Shown here: positions 11,146-22,975 of the stretch, one piece after another
Layout: every line of letters starts with the position of its first letter
Numbering within the stretch: the first letter of the stretch is position 1
Assembly: GCA_033977485.1 (NCBI GenBank)
Contig: CM066987.1
Location: 85,654,588 to 85,718,587 of the forward strand
DNA from: Hydrangea macrophylla
Taxonomy: Eukaryota; Streptophyta; Magnoliopsida; Cornales; Hydrangeaceae
DNA: 64,000 bases
Direction of reading: 5' to 3'
Position numbers and translations under genes: made by a program
The notes under the pieces: model-generated
Databases searched by the model: none
Told to the model about the DNA's origin: nothing
What the model saw: the letters and a program-made list of their open reading frames with translations, nothing else

Positions 11146-12530
11146 TTGGAAACCGCTGCATACACTAAATCTAGTACCAAGCAAATCTATTCCCAGGACA
11201 CCACAAGAGATGTGGATTGGGCGCAAGCCTTCTTTGCAACATCTCCGGATATGGGGTGTCTGGAACATGTACTAAAAGGAAAGATGAACAAGGTGGATTC
11301 TAGATCGAAAGTATGTTACTTTGTGGGGTATCCAAATGGTACTTATGGATGGTATTTTTATGATTCAAGAGAACAGAAAGTATTTGTTAGTACAAATGTT
11401 ATTTTCTTGGAGGATGATTATGTCATAAACCATAAACCTAAGGGAAGGATAGAACTTAGAGAGATAGAAGGAGAGCCCTCAGTCCTACCCGTAGTTGATA
11501 ACGATGTAAGACAAGAAAATACCACTTCGTCACCCATTTCCACACTGGTACCTCGTCATAGTGGGAGGATTATCAACTAGCCTGATAGATACATGTTCTT
11601 AAGAGATTTTTTTGAAGCTGTCTTCATAGAATCTGAATCTGATCCTACCACATATGAAGAGGCAATGACTGATGTAAAATTAGCTCATTGTGGTAAAGCC
11701 ATGAAGGCTGAATTGGAATCTATGGATTCAAATCAGGTCTGGGATCTTGGTCTGGGATCTTGTAGAACTTCCAGCCAATATTAAACCCATTGGTTGTAAG
11801 TGGATCTATAAGAGGAAAAGAGGATCTAATGGAAAGGTTGAGACCTTTAAGGTAAGACTTGTAGCGAAATGTTATACTCAGAAGGAGGGCATTGACTATG
11901 AGAAAACTTTCTCACCGGTAACCATGCTCAAGTCTATCAGAATACTCTTATCCATTACTGCATGCCTAGATTATGAGATCTGGCAGATGGATGTCAAGGC
12001 TGCATCCTTGAATGGCAATCTTGATGATGACATCTATATGCAGCAACCAGAAGGGTCCATAGCTGGTCAGAAAGGTAACTTGGTATGCAAGTTGCAAAAG
12101 TCTATTTATGGGCTTAAGCAAACATCTAGAAGTTAGAACATTCGTTTTGACCAAGCGGTCAAGTCGTTTGGTTTCATACAGAATCTGGATGAGCCTTGTA
12201 TACGTTCTCTACGTTGATGACATTCTACTCATTGGGAATGAAGTAGGGGCATTGTCAACAGTCAAGGTTTGGCTAGCTAGTACTTTCAATATGAAGGATC
12301 TAGGAAAGGCAAGCTATATCCTTGGGATAAAGCTCTTTCAAGATCATAAGCGAAAGATAATGGGATTATATCAAGCTGGTTATATCGATAAGGTATTAAC
12401 TAGGTTTTCAATGGACAATTCAAAGAAAGGTTTAATACATTTCAAGAATGGTTTAGTGTTCTCCAAGGACCAGTTTCCTAAGACACATGAGGAGAGGAAT
12501 CGCATGACAGGAGTCCCCTACGCCTAGGCA
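11146..12530 (+). pseudogene. Copia reverse transcriptase remnant
   Basis: The first part is the integrase C-terminal and linker region (GCLEHVLKGKMNK, YGWYFYDSREQK). RT begins near 11,750 with GCKWIYKRKR, then QMDVKAASLNG (first catalytic Asp region) and YVLYVDDILLIG around 12,200-12,230, which holds the catalytic YVDD box. Stops occur at 11578, 11784, 12134 (likely Trp to TAG) and 12525, and a frameshift lies near 11,750. RT copies the RNA into cDNA. The catalytic motif survives but the frame does not. Confidence 0.82.
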
Positions 12531-13196
12531 GTAGGAAGTCTCATGTTTGTAATGTTATGCACTAGACCAGATATCTGCTTTGCCATTAGCATGGTTAGCA
12601 AGTATCAATCGAATCCAGGTCTAGAGCATTGGACAACCGTTAAGCACATTCTTAAGTACTTGAGAAGAACTAAAGATTATGTGCTTATGTACGGCGTTAG
12701 TAAGTTAATTCCAGTAGGATACACTGACTTGAACATGATGTCAGATAAAGATTCGAGGAAGTTGACGTCCGGACATCTCTTTACCTTGGGAGGTGGTACT
12801 GTTAGTTAGAGGAGCATTAACCAGAAATGCATTGCAGACTCAACTACAGAAGCAGAGTATGTGGCTGCATGTGTAGCCACAAAGGAAGCTATTTGGCTAA
12901 AGAAGCTCCTTATGGAACTCGAGGTGGTACCAGCGTCGTTGTCACCTATTACGCTATACTGTGATAATAATGGGGTAGTGGCTCAGTCCAAGGAGCCAAG
13001 GGACCACGAAAAGGGAAAGCACGTAGAACGGAAATATTATCTAATTCGAGATACTGTTCAACGTGGAGATGTGATTGTCACCAAGATTGCCACCGCTAAT
13101 AATCTTGTGGATCCGTTTACAAAGGCCTTACTGCAGAAGGTCTTTGACCGTCATCTAGATAGTCTAGGTCATAGATGTAGTCCTGAATGGTTATGA
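12531..13196 (+). pseudogene. Copia RNase H remnant
   Basis: The frame contains MLCTRPDICFAI, DKDSRKLTSGHLFTLGGG and, after a TAG at 12807, the RNase H part with YCDNNGVVAQSKEP and HVERKYYLIRD, ending PEWL at 13196. These are standard copia RNase H blocks, including the Asp of CDN. RNase H removes the RNA strand during cDNA synthesis. It is the best preserved part of this pol gene, with one internal stop. Confidence 0.8.
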
Positions 13197-13197
13197 G

Positions 13198-13211
13198 TGC
13201 AAGTGGGGTTA
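13198..13211 (+). other. Polypurine tract of copia element
   Basis: GTGCAAGTGGGGTTA, immediately upstream of the 3' LTR, has the purine-rich position expected of the plus-strand primer, although it is impure. Confidence 0.55.
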
Positions 13212-14703
13212 TGTTGTGTTTATGCCCTCAAACCATTACTTTATGTATAAGACATTGACATTTTAACATATGGATATTAGCTTAACATTTTATTGTGTAT
13301 GTATGTCTTTCATGAGATGATTGTTTAATCCTTAAGTATCATAGTAAGCATTTCGTGTGTGTATAAGATACATACAAGTGAGATACAAATTACTATCTTT
13401 GATACTTAGAATTTGTCACAGTGGATGATGAAACTGGATATCTTATCAGGTTTACACTATAGCATAATTGGCAAACATTGGATGGAGTGATGAATCTCAA
13501 TCACTAGAGTTTAACTCTTAGTTAACATGTTAGTGCTTATAGTGCATTGATGGACCTGAGCTTTCCTATTGATGCTTAACGATGTCAACAGTCGATAGGA
13601 ACTCATAACTTGTGTAAGGTATGTGTCTTCAATCTTGACACGATTATGAACACAAACTGTGGATATGGTTACTTTGACTAACCAATCAGTGAGGTCTATA
13701 AAAGATCAACACCTGGGTATCTTGGGTATGTCATGTTCATAGGCTGTGAACATATATTGTCAAGATAGAATCTACCCTCTGATAAGAGTAAGCATTCCCA
13801 TGATAATGTCACCAAGTTGATTATTGAGAACTGCAGTCATGTTGATAAGTAGTTATCAACATGTTTGGTATTCATGTGTGGTGAATGGCACTCAAGGAAT
13901 ACAAGAAGTAATCATGATTCAGGTTGATAGTAACCGTTTATCCGACTACCTGAATATGATTACGAGTGCTGAAGGTAGAGGGACATTATTACACCATACA
14001 AGTCAGTTATCACTTTGGGATTGTTCTGTTGCGTTGGAGTTCAGTTATCATTTTATAGTGGAATAAACTTTAACTAAACAGTTGGTCAGTTTGCTGATCA
14101 AAGAGTTTGGTCATGGGAATTAACAACTGGTCTGAGCCAACAGTAAAGAGCCTAGGAGGTCGCACTCTTAGCTTTGCTAGGATGTTTGGAAAGGCGCAAG
14201 AGGATCTTGTCAAAGCAGGTTCGATCGATCGAAAGATTTTTGATCGATTGAAGTCAAGGCAATTCGATCGATCGAATGAAGTCCAATCGATCGAAGGTTC
14301 GATCGATCGAAGCCACTTCAATCGGTCGAAGTCTTAAAGTCGGTTTAGAAATCTATAAATAGGGCAGCTGCGTACAGAAGTTTTTGATCATCGTTTTTTC
14401 TATACGAAAGCTACAGAAACTGTTTTAGTTTTTTCTTAGCCTTCTTATCCTCTCCGTTAGAGTTCCCACCAACTCAAGCCTCTCTCTAAGCATCCGCAAG
14501 AGTTATAAGGGTGAAGACAACCTAGTGGAGGCTGGTGCACCATCAAGGAAGAAGAATATCAAAATTGGGTTCAAGACCTAAGGTATAAACTCTTCTTCTC
14601 ACTCTTATGCATAACGAGTAGTAGATCCGAGCTACCAATAAGTTTTTGTTACTCAATCTTTCTGCTGTGCATTTAAAATTATTTTAAACCAAATTTTCCT
14701 TCA
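13212..14703 (+). repeat. 3' LTR of copia element
   Basis: It begins TGTTGTGTTTATGCC and ends AATTTTCCTTCA, followed by the duplication ACAAC. It pairs with 5902-7411. The palindrome words at 14219-14330 are better preserved here than in the 5' LTR (centres 14226, 14245, 14269, 14288, 14304 and 14323; offsets 19, 24, 19, 16 and 19). TATAAAT follows at 14354. Confidence 0.93.
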
Positions 14704-14708
14704 ACAAC

Positions 14709-15675
14709 ATATCCTGAGATAGCAAAATCTAAGTCCTATAGATCTTGACTCAAAAGGTATCAGTATCTGATCCAACTGATGGTGCTCCGTCTGCTGAGGT
14801 AATGTCCATCTGCTCTAGTGGATCATCCTCGAGACCTCGTACTATAACTCTAATGTTTCTAATCATCAACCATGATCTCATCAGCATCGCCTGCCATATC
14901 CTCCATTACCTGATTGGCGGGGTCGAAAGCTACTGCGGTGAAACCCTCAGCTATGGCAATAGCCTCAGCTAATGCAGCCTCTCCTATCATGAATTCGTCG
15001 GGCTGTGCAGCCATCTATGCTACCCAATCTGCTGCCATATAAGTAATGGATGCCATCTATAATATAGGTCCTATAGGTAACTCTAGTACAACTGTGTCCT
15101 CTTCTAGAATGTCCTCCTCTGTTATCTCCATATCCTCTCTAACTACCTCAACGTCCTCCCAAACTGGGACCTCCACGTCTGCCAGCTCTAGGTCCTCAGG
15201 CTCATCCTCCTCTGGGTCATCCTCAAGGGTATACTCCAGCTCCTCGGGATCCTCCTATAGATCATCCTCGTCGTCGTCCATAGGCTCCTCCTCTCCATCC
15301 CCATCTATATCATCGTCGTTTGGCTCGACTTCCCCGGCTGGATCCTCATCATTATGAATAAGCTCGGGTTCTAGATCCTCAAGCTCTAGAACTGGTACAT
15401 TGAGTACCAGTGATGGTGGTACTTCCTATGCCGGTGCCTCAGGTGTTGGTGGAATGGGTCCTGCTAGAATAGCTCGTAACTCTATCACATATATATCCAG
15501 CTTGCTCCTAATCAAAAGAGTCATTTCTCGATAGATTGCCTTATCAGTTCTCGTGTAATGGTAGGCATCCATACACATCTGTGTCGGGTGGGTCTGCCCG
15601 TCAACATACAAGGCTTTCTATATATCCTCCTCTAGATACTGGCTAGCCCTAGAGCGTATGTGCTCCTGATACAAC
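14709..15675 (-). pseudogene. Degenerate acidic ORF upstream of gypsy gag
   Basis: On the minus strand a frame with only a few stops runs from about 15,660 down to 14,830. It starts with a region like LYQEHIRSRASQYLEED, continues through YHYTRTDKAIYREMTLLI, and becomes strongly acidic, with long Asp/Glu blocks (GEEEPMDDDEDD). Several stops read TAG or TAA where Gln or similar would fit. I do not recognise the family. It lies between the minus-strand LTR and the gag fragment at 5.2-5.55 kb once the copia insertion is removed, so it may be an extra ORF of that element. The Ser-rich plus-strand ORF at 15046-15357 is its complement. Confidence 0.5.
15660..15675 (-). other. Possible primer binding site of minus gypsy element
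   Basis: The minus strand reads GTTGTATCAGGAGCAC, which resembles the Met-type site TGGTATCAGAGC with changes. It lies near the edge of the LTR homology. It is also within the acidic reading frame, so this call is tentative. Confidence 0.3.
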
Positions 15676-15883
15676 TCTAGCTATCATTATGTCTGATAGG
15701 TAAAGGGGGCCAGTTTGGGTGCCTATGTGAGGATGTTTATGAATATGGTTCATAATTGGTAGGTATAATAGCAACATCATAAAATATGTGGGACCACATT
15801 TGGGACCCAAGCGGGACATAGATTAAATTCGTTTAGAAAATATGGGTAGTTAATATAATTAACATGGGGGTTTCATAATAAAA
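15676..15883 (-). repeat. Distal piece of minus-strand gypsy 5' LTR
   Basis: This piece matches the right part of the solo LTR at 49,581-62,223: both carry GGTTCATAATT-GTAGGTA, ATAGCAAC-TCATAAAA and TTTGGGACC. It joins 24,357-26,471 when the gag-protease element between them is removed. The homology fades near 15,690, so the true LTR end is uncertain. Confidence 0.65.
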
Positions 15884-17185
15884 AAAGGTCGAACCCACAG
15901 AGATTGAAATACTAAAACACCTTAATTTTAAAACCTAAATTTAAATAATTAAGAAAACAGAATTGGATTTGATTTTATTTAAACTAATAACAATGAAAAT
16001 AAATCTAAATTACGAAAATGATTTAAAATTATTTTTATAAATATGTTTAAGGAACCTAGGATTGCAAATCCACCACTAGCTTCATAACAAGGGTATTTAT
16101 GAATTACTTTAGCTTATTAAGTTGGATGATAATGGGAAATTGTAGCTACAAGCTCAAATCCTCCGTTAAGAAAATAACTATGGTTCAAGCACCAACATAA
16201 TCCATCTTCGGTTAGCACGAATTATCCCACACTAAACTAGGGTTGTGACATAATCCGTCTAATCTAGGCATGGACTATTCGGATACTTGATAGCACAATT
16301 TAATTTAAGCACCATTACATGTAAATAATCTAAACAAGCACAGCAAGCATAGATCATTGAGCACATCACAGTCAAAATAGATCTAAGACAAGAATAAACT
16401 TTGAAAGTAATGATTTTAATCAATAAAAGCATGATTTATTTATAAAAATCCTCGGAACATGTAATCATCATCCATACATAATAAAACTAAAATAAAAACA
16501 TAAATCAAACCCTATTATTTGGCTAGGGTTTCATTGAAACCCTAGATCTATAGTCTAGTTGTCCATAGAAGCGGTGGATGGCAAGTAGTTGATGGAGGAG
16601 GCCATGGGAATCCTTGGTCTTTTTCTCCTTCTCCTTGCTTCCCTCCCTTCAATGGCTGAAAGTATGGTTGTATATTGTGTGTATAATAATTTTCCAACCC
16701 CTAAATTGAAGTAAATTAGGGTATATATAGATTTACAACAAGTTTTTGGAAGCTTTCCTAACCCAAAACGCACTAAAACAGCTGTTATTTCCAATCCGGA
16801 CGTCATTAAGCAGTTTCATTCGTGTAGAAATCATCAGTATAGCAGAATACGCAACTTTGATTTTTGTACGGATCTCGCGAGCGGGCCGCGCGAGCGCGTA
16901 ATTGGGAAGGTCGCGCGCGCGGATCGCGCGAGCGAATTCTGGGATCTCGCGCGAGCGGGTCGCGCGAGCGATTTCTTGGTTTTCGCGCGAGCGGGCCGCG
17001 CGCGGGATGTGGTTTTTTCAGCTTCTTTTGCTCTGCTTTTTCACCTTATTTAGCCTGGTTTACTTGATTTCTTCCAAAACCTGTCAGAAAATAGAAAACG
17101 AAGTAAAAATATACAAAAACAGGATAAAAAGGTACTAACAAACGCAAGTTAAAGAGTATAAATAGGATCTGTTCTCTCCCGATCA
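15884..17185 (-). repeat. 3' LTR of copy 1, end truncated
   Basis: It matches 22976-24356 from GGTCGAACCCACAG to the LTR start at 17185 (minus-strand TGATCGGGAGAG). The last 75 bp or so, expected up to TGATGTTGTC on the plus strand, are missing. Four 36-bp GC-rich units start at 16875, 16911, 16947 and 16983. Confidence 0.88.
16868..17010. repeat. Four 36-bp CGCGCGAGCG units, copy 1 3' LTR
   Basis: Each unit holds two words related to TCGCGCGAGCG separated by a GG(C/T)C-like step, then 10-14 unrelated AT-rich bases. Unit starts are exactly 36 bp apart three times. The GC-only sequence has no stop codons in several frames, giving spurious Arg/Ala/Ser ORFs. Confidence 0.9.
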
Positions 17186-19824
17186 CACCCCCAAACCTAC
17201 ATTTTGCTAGTCCTCGAGCAAAATTAAAATAAAAACTAAACTACTTATAAAATACTACTCCATTTTCGCATGGATCGCGATTGCATTTAGCATACGCAAC
17301 AAGCCTTTTAAACCCCTAGGTGTCCCTAGTCGGACGAGTAAAGTCTCGTGAGGGTTCTCATCAACAAGTTACCCACAACCATCTTTATTAACTTATCAAT
17401 TTAAAAAAAAATTATTCAAACGAAAAACAAAACAATCAATGTTCCTTATCATAGAACAAAGATTTGAAATAGAATAACGAACATAAAGAAACATAATGAA
17501 ACATCCACCTAAATCATGAAAAACAATCTCAAGCACATGCATCGTATAAATTAATTGAGTTTCTCATAAAATTGCACGTGTGTGATATGGTAGTCAAATG
17601 AACACGCGTATGTCATAAACTTGGAATATAAATCGGAAAACCATTTAACTATGTCTCGACTACGAATCTCACAATGTCAATTACACTCTCAAATGAAACA
17701 CTCAGAAATAGGGTGTAATTTTTCTAAAATATATGAGTAAAAGAAATATGTTTTCAAAACGAGAAATGCTCACATATGACTCGAAAAAGACGCATGACAC
17801 GAAAGAACAGTAATCTCATGGATAGGATGCCAACAATCAAGAAAAATTAGTCATTACCATGTTTTAATCCCCCTCCCATCGTTTACATATCCAAACCATG
17901 TTTCCTAGGATCAAATAGGACTTTTCAAAGGTTGTAATGTGGCTCAGGCAGTGAAAAAGGATAGAAAGGATTTGTTAGGTAGTTTTAGAATGGCATTGTA
18001 AGGCATGTTCGATTTCTTTCATTCATCTCTTCTACCAACTTTCATCTTCTCATTCTCTTCTTTTCATTCCTTTCAATTTTTTCTCCTTCTATTTCTTTTT
18101 CTTTTCTCTTTTTTCAACCTTATTCTTTTTTTTTTCTTTTTTTTTTCTCTATTCTTTTCCTCCTTGTTGCTTTTGAAACGAATATTCAATAAATTACAAG
18201 GCAACCACCCCAAACATCATCTTATTTTTTTTTTCTTCTCAATCACACATCGCCCTAACACCACTAAAAGTTGGTCAATCTTTCAGAGGTGAACTCCAAG
18301 TTGGCCAAATTGGAGCAAAAATAGGATAATGGTAATTAAAGAAAGAAAATGGCATTTTAATGACTCAAAGGGCGAACTAAGGAAATTTATCATTTATCGG
18401 TCAGTAACAAACAAAGAAGGCCTAAAATCATCTCCTATGGTCGTATGGTTCTTTAATGTTTATGACGGAAGATTATTTAGTATGGTAACAAATATTTTAA
18501 CTTGACTATCAACCAAAACAAGAATAATGAGACTAAACAACAAGTAGATGCGCTATTCCAAATGAAATTCGATAAACACAAAATGTATTTATAACCCTCT
18601 ACAAAGAAAAGATAGGCTCAAAAGCTCACCGGGTTTAGTCTCCACCATGTGTTATCTAGAAATCTGAATCATATTATAGTTCACATTAGACATGTATTCA
18701 AGCGACTACGTGCAATGCATAGGTTTGTGTGCAAATCTATGATATAAAACTACGATTTCGAACGATACATGACCTAAAACGTTTCATCATGACATTAGCA
18801 AATATTTAACCACATCTTCTCTTGTTTATCATTCTATAACAATCCAAGTACTATAACAATAAGTATCAAATTTATATTGCAAAAACGTCGGTAACATCGT
18901 TTATTTAAGCACAAGTATCGAAAAAAAAATTTAAAAAAATTAGTGCATAATAATGTGCATGTTTGTGCATACCCCCAAACCTAAACCTTTCATTGTCCCC
19001 AATGAACAATAAAATAAAAGAACGAAGAGTAGGTAAGAAAGGAACGATATTACCTCGATCTTGACAAGCATAGAACAGGTGAACACAAAGGAATATGGCA
19101 ATAAAGTTTAATGTTACCTGTTATTTCTTGATAACAGACGAACAAAGACAATAATAAAAGTAGCTAAAAGAACTATAACTAAGCTAAACAAAACAAAATA
19201 AACTATAAGACCGAACAAAATTATGAAAATAAAAAGATAATAACTATAAAAGAAAATAAAACAAAACTATAAACAGGAAAACAACATATGACTTGATCTA
19301 AAAAGTACTTAAGAAACAAAAATAGAAAAGTAAAAACTGCTGACCAGGGATGGGATGAAGGATATAGAAAATAAAAGAAAATGTTTCAGAAATAGGGGGG
19401 GTCGCGCGAGCGGGCTTCGCGCGCGCGAATCCCTCTGCGAGACAGTTTTTTTTTTTAAAATCTCACGCGAGCGAGATACCTCGCGCCCGCGAAATGAGGC
19501 GCGAGTAGAAGTTGAGGCTCATAATTGAAAAGGTAAGAAAATTCCACTAAGGCTCATTCTTGTGCGAGCGGACCGCGCGAGCGACGTCTCGCGCGAGCGG
19601 GCCGCCCGCGCGAGAAGGTTATTTTCTCTCGGTTTACTTATTTTATGTATATAAATTACACATAACTTTACTCCAACCCCCAAACCTGTCCAGAAAACTC
19701 ACAACTGACTAAAAAAGACCCAAAAATGACCAAAAACAAGAGAAACGGACGAAATAAAGCTTGGGTTACCTCCCAAGAAGCGCTAATTTTTTACGTCTTC
19801 AGCTAGACCGTTCTAGCTCAATAT
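17186..19824 (-). other. Non-coding 3' third of copy 1
   Basis: No ORF with homology is present. On the minus strand it holds three polypurine-tract-like GGTTTGGGGG motifs (plus-strand CCCCCAAACC near 17187, 18971 and 19677), a 7-bp hairpin TTTCATT/AATGAAA beside the middle one, a second GC-rich palindrome cluster (19400-19620), and a long purine-rich tract (plus-strand pyrimidines, 18005-18245). Equivalent parts occur in copies 2 and 3. Confidence 0.75.
19802..19817 (-). promoter_or_regulatory. Hairpin after gag stop, copy 1
   Basis: On the minus strand, seven bases after the TAA stop, GCTAGA, loop ACGG and TCTAGC form a hairpin. The same structure follows the stop in copies 2 and 3. Confidence 0.7.
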
Positions 19825-22474
19825 TTAAGGAGGCCGTAAATCGGACTGTATACCCCTTAGGATATCAGGAAGAGCCCGGTGGTAAGCAGAAACCATATTG
19901 CTATGTAACAATTCATTCAATGGTTCATCCTTTTCGGTTTCAAATCGATTCTTCACCTTTCGAGTAAATTCGTCTTTAGGATCTAAATTATTCAAATTCG
20001 TCCGCTTATTTTCCAATATATTATTGTCATTACTCATGGGTATTACGTAATTAGATTCACTAGATTGTCTTACCTCACTCTTCGCCTCACATAGGTAATC
20101 ATCGTCTTTAGGAGGTTGATCAATATCGTTAAAAACGTTTAGTTTGAGGTTCATGTTCCCGAATGACACCTTCATTACCCCCATCCGACAATTAACACGA
20201 GCCTTAGCGGTTGCTAAGAATGGACAACCTAGAATGATAGGAGTGTGCTTCCTAGCATCTAGTACGAGTTCAGTATCAAGGACCATAAAATCGACAGGAT
20301 AATAACATTTGTCAACTTTAACTAAGACGCCCTCGACGATTCCTCTAGGTACTTTGACGGAACGATCCGCTAACTGAATAGTAGCGGCCATAGGTTTAAG
20401 TTCACCTAAACCTAGTTGTTTATAAACGTGATAAGGTAAGAGATTAACACTAGCTCCTAAGTCAAGAAGAGCCCTATGGATGATAGTGTCACCTACGACA
20501 CATGAAATCGTAGGCGAACCTGGATCTTTATATTTCGAAGTAGCGTGTTGGAAAATAGAACTTACTTTTTCCGTGAGAAAGACCTTTTTCGGAGTATGAC
20601 TACGCAATTTATGTTTTTGAGTGCAAAGGTCTTTAAGACATTTAGCGTAAGCGGGAATTTGTTTTATAGCGTCGAGGAATGGAATATTGATTTTTACTTG
20701 TTTAAATATCTCGAGTATATCTTCAGTTTTTGACCCTTTCTTAGACAAATGTGACGGTCCCTCAACGTTTAGTGGATAAGGTAACTTTGGAACATAGTTA
20801 GTTGGGACCAATTCTTTTTCTTTTCTACTTTGATTCACGTCCTCACCCCTCTCTTTATTAGAGTTAACGTTTGCACCCCTCATAACCTCCCTCGGAATCT
20901 CAACAACTTCTTCCTCTCGAGTAGTCATCCTAGTTGACACAGCGTTCACTTGCTCACTCGTACCACCCACCTCGTATTGTCCCTTAGGGTTCGAAATAGG
21001 TTGACTTGGCAACTTACTCTCGATTAAACGATTTAGCGTGTTAACTATTTGTCCCACTTGGGACTCCAGTTTTGCAATGGACTGGGTATGGGAATGTACT
21101 AACTGGATCACCAGACCAAAACTTTCCAGTGAGGCCAACACCTTCTCCTCAAATGCATTATTACATGGAGGTGGAGGAGGAGGTTGTTGGTATTGACATT
21201 GTTGAGGTCTATAAGCGTTAGGGAAATTACTCATCTCATTATTATTATTATTATTTTTCCACGAGAAATTAGAATGGTTTCTCCATGGCGCGTCCGGATT
21301 ATTAGTAGTTGAATTATAATTATTTCGTGGCTATTGTTGAATAGAATTAATGTGTTGCTCCACGAATTTTGAAAATTGACTTGCCGATGGACATGCTAGG
21401 ATAGAATGTGACGGATCAGAACATAATGCACAAATTTCATGAGCGGGTGGGCTGTCGTTTGGTTCATTGTTAAAAGTCGGTCAAGTTTTTTAGATAGTTC
21501 TTTTATTTCAATTGAATGACTTGACTCGAACTTTACCTCTCTCTTAGGTTGTGAATGATATCCCTCGGAACGTACTGACATAGCCTGATGCATCAAATTC
21601 TCGCTTAATTTTCAAAGATTTTCCAGGCCTCGTCGGCACTTTTGTGTAGGAAGGTACCCGCACAAACAGCGTCGACAGTATTACAGACTGAGGGAATAAG
21701 TCCCTCGTAGAAAACCTGTACCAACTGCCACTTAGGAACTTGATGATGTGGACACGAGCGTAATAATTCTTTAAATTTTTCCCATGTATCATAAAGTGTT
21801 TCCCCATCTTGCATCACAAAGTTAGTTATAGATTTCCTTATCTGATTTGTACGCATAATAGGGAAAAACTTTTGTTAAAATGCAGTGTGTAAGGCTTCCC
21901 ATGTTCTAATTGTGTTTGGCTCCAAAGATTGGAGCCAGTATTTAGCTTTATCTTTTAAAGAGAATGGAAAGAGCCTCAATTTTAATTCATCATCAGTTAA
22001 GTTTTGAATTTTTAAAGTAGAGCATATATCCTGAAAATCTCCTAAGTGTTGATATGGATCTTCATTTAGACGGCCATGGAAAGAAGGAAGTAGCGAGATG
22101 GTAGACGACTTTATCTCAAAGTGAGATGTCGTCGCCTCTGGTAAATCAATACATGTTTGTGGCGTGTAAGTCGTAGGAATAAAGTAATCTTTAAGTGGAG
22201 GAGGTGGCGGTATATTAAGATTATTGATATTGTTTCCGTTGTTTCCGTCAGCCATTTTAATCGGTTCTATTTTAAAAGTTCGAGTTCTCCTTAACCGTTT
22301 AAGGGTACTTTGAATTTCGGCCTCAAACAACGACGATGGTTTTGGAGTCGAATCGTCGTCTATTTTCAACTAAGCTCTCGGAGTTTGGGTTGAACACCTA
22401 CTAATTCTCAGGGTACGTTCAAGTTCAAGATCGAAAGATTTTAATTCTGGTTTATTTGAACGTGTACCAAACAT
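19825..22474 (-). pseudogene. Athila-like gag-protease gene, copy 1, broken
   Basis: The minus-strand ATG at 22474 opens the same protein as the intact 869-residue copy at 55127. It contains the Athila-type gag core (YQHLGDFQDICSTLK, LRLFPFSLKDKAKYWLQ), the tail of the knuckle region, a Pro/Gln-rich stretch and a protease with LLDLGASVNLLP. Breaks are a TAG near 22370, a TAA near 21872, a frameshift near 21605 and another near 21400. The last 469 codons (21234-19825) are open and contain the whole protease. Gag forms the particle and the protease matures it; all replication enzymes would have to come from another element. Confidence 0.85.
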
Positions 22475-22561
22475 AAACTAAAAAGAAAATAAACTAAAAA
22501 CAAACACTGACTCAAATAAAAAAAAAAAAACAAATAGCAATCACGCAACTAAGATAACAAA

Positions 22562-22700
22562 GCACTCAACTACTGTGATCCATGAATATTATCCTGTAAT
22601 GCAATGACCGCGTCAAGCCCAGCGCCCCGGGTTTCCTAGCTAATGCAGTGCAATTAACCCTAAACTAATGCAAATAGTGCGTCACAGCGCCCTGACTTAC
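22562..22700 (-). other. Conserved leader block, copy 1
   Basis: About 139 bases, from GTAAGTCAGGGCGCTGTG to ATGGATCACAGTAGTTGAG on the minus strand, are highly similar in all three copies, more so than the flanking leader. No ORF is present. A role in packaging or dimerisation is inference. Confidence 0.6.
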
Positions 22701-22948
22701 AGTGGTTTAAAGCGAGTTTCACAAGAAGCAATTTACTTGAATTCTTTTATTTTATTTTTTTTTCGCGTAAGCTCCTTTGATGTGATTAGCTAATCCACTC
22801 GAAAACGTTAGAATTTTGATGACTCGAGAAACTACAAAAGAAAAAGAAAAGTTAGTAACTTAAAATAAAACGAAAAATAATTAAAAAAAAACCTAATCTA
22901 ATATTTACGAATTAACTAAACTAAGATTCTAAAACTAAAGGTAGTAAT

Positions 22949-22975
22949 GCAATCCCCGGCAACGGCGCCAAAAAT
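22949..22975 (-). other. Primer binding site, Athila type, copy 1
   Basis: On the minus strand, directly after the LTR, is ATTTTTGGCGCCGTTGCCGGGG. The GGCGCCGTTGCCGGGG core is typical of Athila-lineage primer sites. Confidence 0.75.

Larger units (their letters stand above)
5902..14703 (+). mobile_element. Ty1/copia LTR retrotransposon, complete but decayed
   Basis: Two LTRs of about 1.5 kb (TG...CA) bound the element and a 5-bp duplication ACAAC flanks it (5897-5901 and 14704-14708). Order is LTR, Met-type primer site, 1.6 kb leader, gag, protease, integrase, RT, RNase H, LTR, which is the Ty1/copia order. Every domain is interrupted by stops or frameshifts, and a foreign piece of about 235 bp lies in integrase, so the copy cannot move by itself. 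It is inserted in a minus-strand gypsy element, between that element's acidic ORF and its gag. Confidence 0.93.

Noticed and set aside
15046..15357. Ser-rich 103-residue plus-strand protein
   Set aside because: It is the complement of an Asp/Glu-rich minus-strand reading frame; Ser codons arise from GAG/GAT complements.
16864..17138. Arg/Ala/Ser-rich ORFs across the GC-rich arrays (also 24015-24309, 40150-40441, 53334-53676, 58037-58231, 60481-60738)
   Set aside because: The 36-bp GC-rich units contain no stop codons in several frames on both strands, so ORFs are expected. They overlap in different frames and have no homology.
18005..18292. Phe/Ser-rich ORFs (also 41551-41748 and 59401-59616)
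   Set aside because: They read the pyrimidine strand of the purine-rich tract in the gag-protease elements.
19761..20733. Short plus-strand ORFs over copy 1 gag-protease
   Set aside because: They are antisense shadows of the minus-strand protease and gag frame.
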